A DNA stretch of 34,922 nucleotides, from NCBI GenBank assembly GCA_934454115.1, contig CAKSFQ010000023.1:1-34922 (forward strand), given 5' to 3'. This document shows positions 34,176-34,922 of this stretch, in pieces; position 1 is the first letter of the stretch, and every line of letters starts with the position of its first letter. The notes beneath the pieces are model-generated. The model saw only the letters and a program-made list of their open reading frames with translations. It did not search any database and was not told where the DNA came from. This stretch comes from an uncultured Clostridia bacterium (GTDB lineage Bacteria > Bacillota > Clostridia > Monoglobales > Monoglobaceae). The position numbers and the translations under genes were made by a program.

Positions 34176-34438
34176 TTATTTTCTGCGCATCTGCCGCATT
34201 TTTATAACCTCCGCATGAAACAAGTGCATAGCCCTGCCCCCACAGAGCGCAGCGCCACACAAAAGATTCTTACCTTCAAAACAAGGTCTTGTTTCTACAT
34301 TTTTTCATGTAAAATTTCGTTTGATAGCAGCGATATTCGACTCCCTGTTCCTACACCTAATAAAATATCATTCTCATCGGCAATCATGGAGCAAACACTC
34401 GCCTGATTATCTCCTATCGCGGCGCCTACAGGCACTCT
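34176..34438 (-). pseudogene. FGGY-family carbohydrate kinase remnant
   Basis: On the minus strand the frame right after the SGNH stop reads VPVGAAIGDNQASVCSM, then DILLGVGTGSRISLLS, the phosphate-binding 'GDNQAS...VGTG' segment of FGGY kinases (closest by eye to sedoheptulokinase-like members). It stops at a TAG just after an A6 run. Shifting frame there restores VETRPCFEGKNLLCGAALCGGRAM, matching the next family segment (RPF.GGKYLLCGSSLCGGRAYALL), before another stop. The N-terminal half and the end are absent. It is a genuine remnant with a frameshift and two truncations, not an intact gene. Confidence 0.75.
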
Positions 34439-34922
34439 ACGATATAATCTCTCTTAATCTTTCAACGAGCTTTTCTGCAATGGCTCTATGTCCATCACGG
34501 CTTGGATGCAATGGTTCCGGCGAAACCCAATTTTTTGTGCCTATGTATAAAACAGCCGCCTCGTTTTTTTCGCTATAATCCTGGATAAAATCACCCAGGC
34601 TCTCTCTACACCAACCGCAAAACGGTTCTAAAGCAATAACCATTGCTTTTGGATGCTTATGCCGTATCATGTCAAGAAGTTTACCATACTCAACCAAATA
34701 GCTCTCTACGCTTGCGCACGTATCGTTTGCTCCGTGGTTGATCACAATGTATTTAGGCTCCGGCATACTGGTCGGTTTACCGTCATAGCAATAAGGGTAT
34801 GCGCATGCTGCTTTCGGCACGCTCCCTTTCCCGCTCCGCGTGAGGCCGACCGCACCGTATCCCATAATAAGCGGTTCCAGCCCAAGCCATTTTGCTGTTA
34901 AATACGCATAGGTTGCCGTAGA
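34437..34922 (-). CDS. SGNH/GDSL-family hydrolase, 5' end outside window
   Basis: The last 161 codons are visible; the frame is open to the right edge (STATYAYLTAKWLGLEP). SGNH blocks seen are YGAVGLTRSG (oxyanion Gly region), INHGANDTC (block III, GxND with Asn) and LHPSRDGHRAIAEKL (block V with the catalytic Asp-x-x-His). The nucleophile Ser of block I lies outside the window or just at its edge. Such enzymes deacetylate sugars or polysaccharides in many carbohydrate loci, for example the CE2/CE3-like groups. The C-terminus looks complete, and its stop abuts the kinase remnant. Whether it belongs to the locus studied here cannot be judged without the upstream sequence. Confidence 0.85.
   Translation of the reverse strand, partial: STATYAYLTAKWLGLEPLIMGYGAVGLTRSGKGSVPKAACAYPYCYDGKPTSMPEPKYIVINHGANDTCASVESYLVEYGKLLDMIRHKHPKAMVIALEPFCGWCRESLGDFIQDYSEKNEAAVLYIGTKNWVSPEPLHPSRDGHRAIAEKLVERLREIIS

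Overview
The window looks like a chromosomal segment of an uncultured Clostridia-type Firmicute, probably gut- or rumen-associated. This is inferred from the LplABC-type sugar importer without an adjacent ATPase, S-layer-homology (SLH) anchored giant surface proteins, ROK and IclR regulators, purine-rich Shine-Dalgarno sequences and near-consensus sigma-A promoters. No rRNA, tRNA, CRISPR array or complete mobile element was seen.

Layout. (1) Positions 1-21790 hold nine minus-strand genes, probably one Gram-positive polysaccharide utilization locus. It is read from the solute-binding lipoprotein (lplA-like) through two permeases, an 1812-residue SLH protein, an 874-residue SLH protein (coupled by an ATGA overlap), two polysaccharide lyases of family PL8, a GH105 unsaturated-uronyl hydrolase, and a secreted modular protein that runs off the left edge. 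A divergent ROK regulator (22291-23463) faces this locus across a 500-bp control region that has a good promoter on each strand. (2) Positions 23485-27086 hold three separately arranged minus-strand genes: a NodB-like/deacetylase-like protein of uncertain family, an EamA/DMT-type transporter, and a GH130 mannoside phosphorylase with its own promoter and terminator. (3) Positions 27638-27946 hold a decayed GH2 beta-galactosidase fragment. (4) Positions 28035-33825 hold a sugar-acid operon: mannonate dehydratase, SDR oxidoreductase, RraA-like protein, beta-propeller lactonase and GH5 hydrolase, closed by a strong intrinsic terminator. It is divergent from an IclR regulator, with a perfect 15-bp palindrome between the two promoters. 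(5) The right end holds a broken FGGY sugar-kinase remnant and a partial SGNH esterase.

How the genes fit together (inference). PL8 lyases would cut a uronate-containing polysaccharide outside the cell. SLH proteins and shared binding modules would hold enzymes and substrate at the surface. LplABC would import the unsaturated oligosaccharides. GH105, GH5 and GH130, none with a signal peptide, would finish depolymerization in the cytoplasm, and the IclR-controlled operon would process uronate-derived acids through mannonate to 2-keto-3-deoxygluconate. PL8 covers hyaluronan, chondroitin and xanthan lyases, so the substrate is not settled. The GH5/GH130/mannonate context fits a glucuronate- and mannose-containing glycan such as a xanthan-like polymer at least as well as a glycosaminoglycan.

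The most novel element is a ~370-380-residue tripartite module (Ig-like, beta-sandwich resembling a carbohydrate-binding domain, Ig-like) found in three different exported proteins here: the left-edge protein (at least one full copy plus the start of a second), the larger PL8 lyase and the 1812-residue SLH protein.
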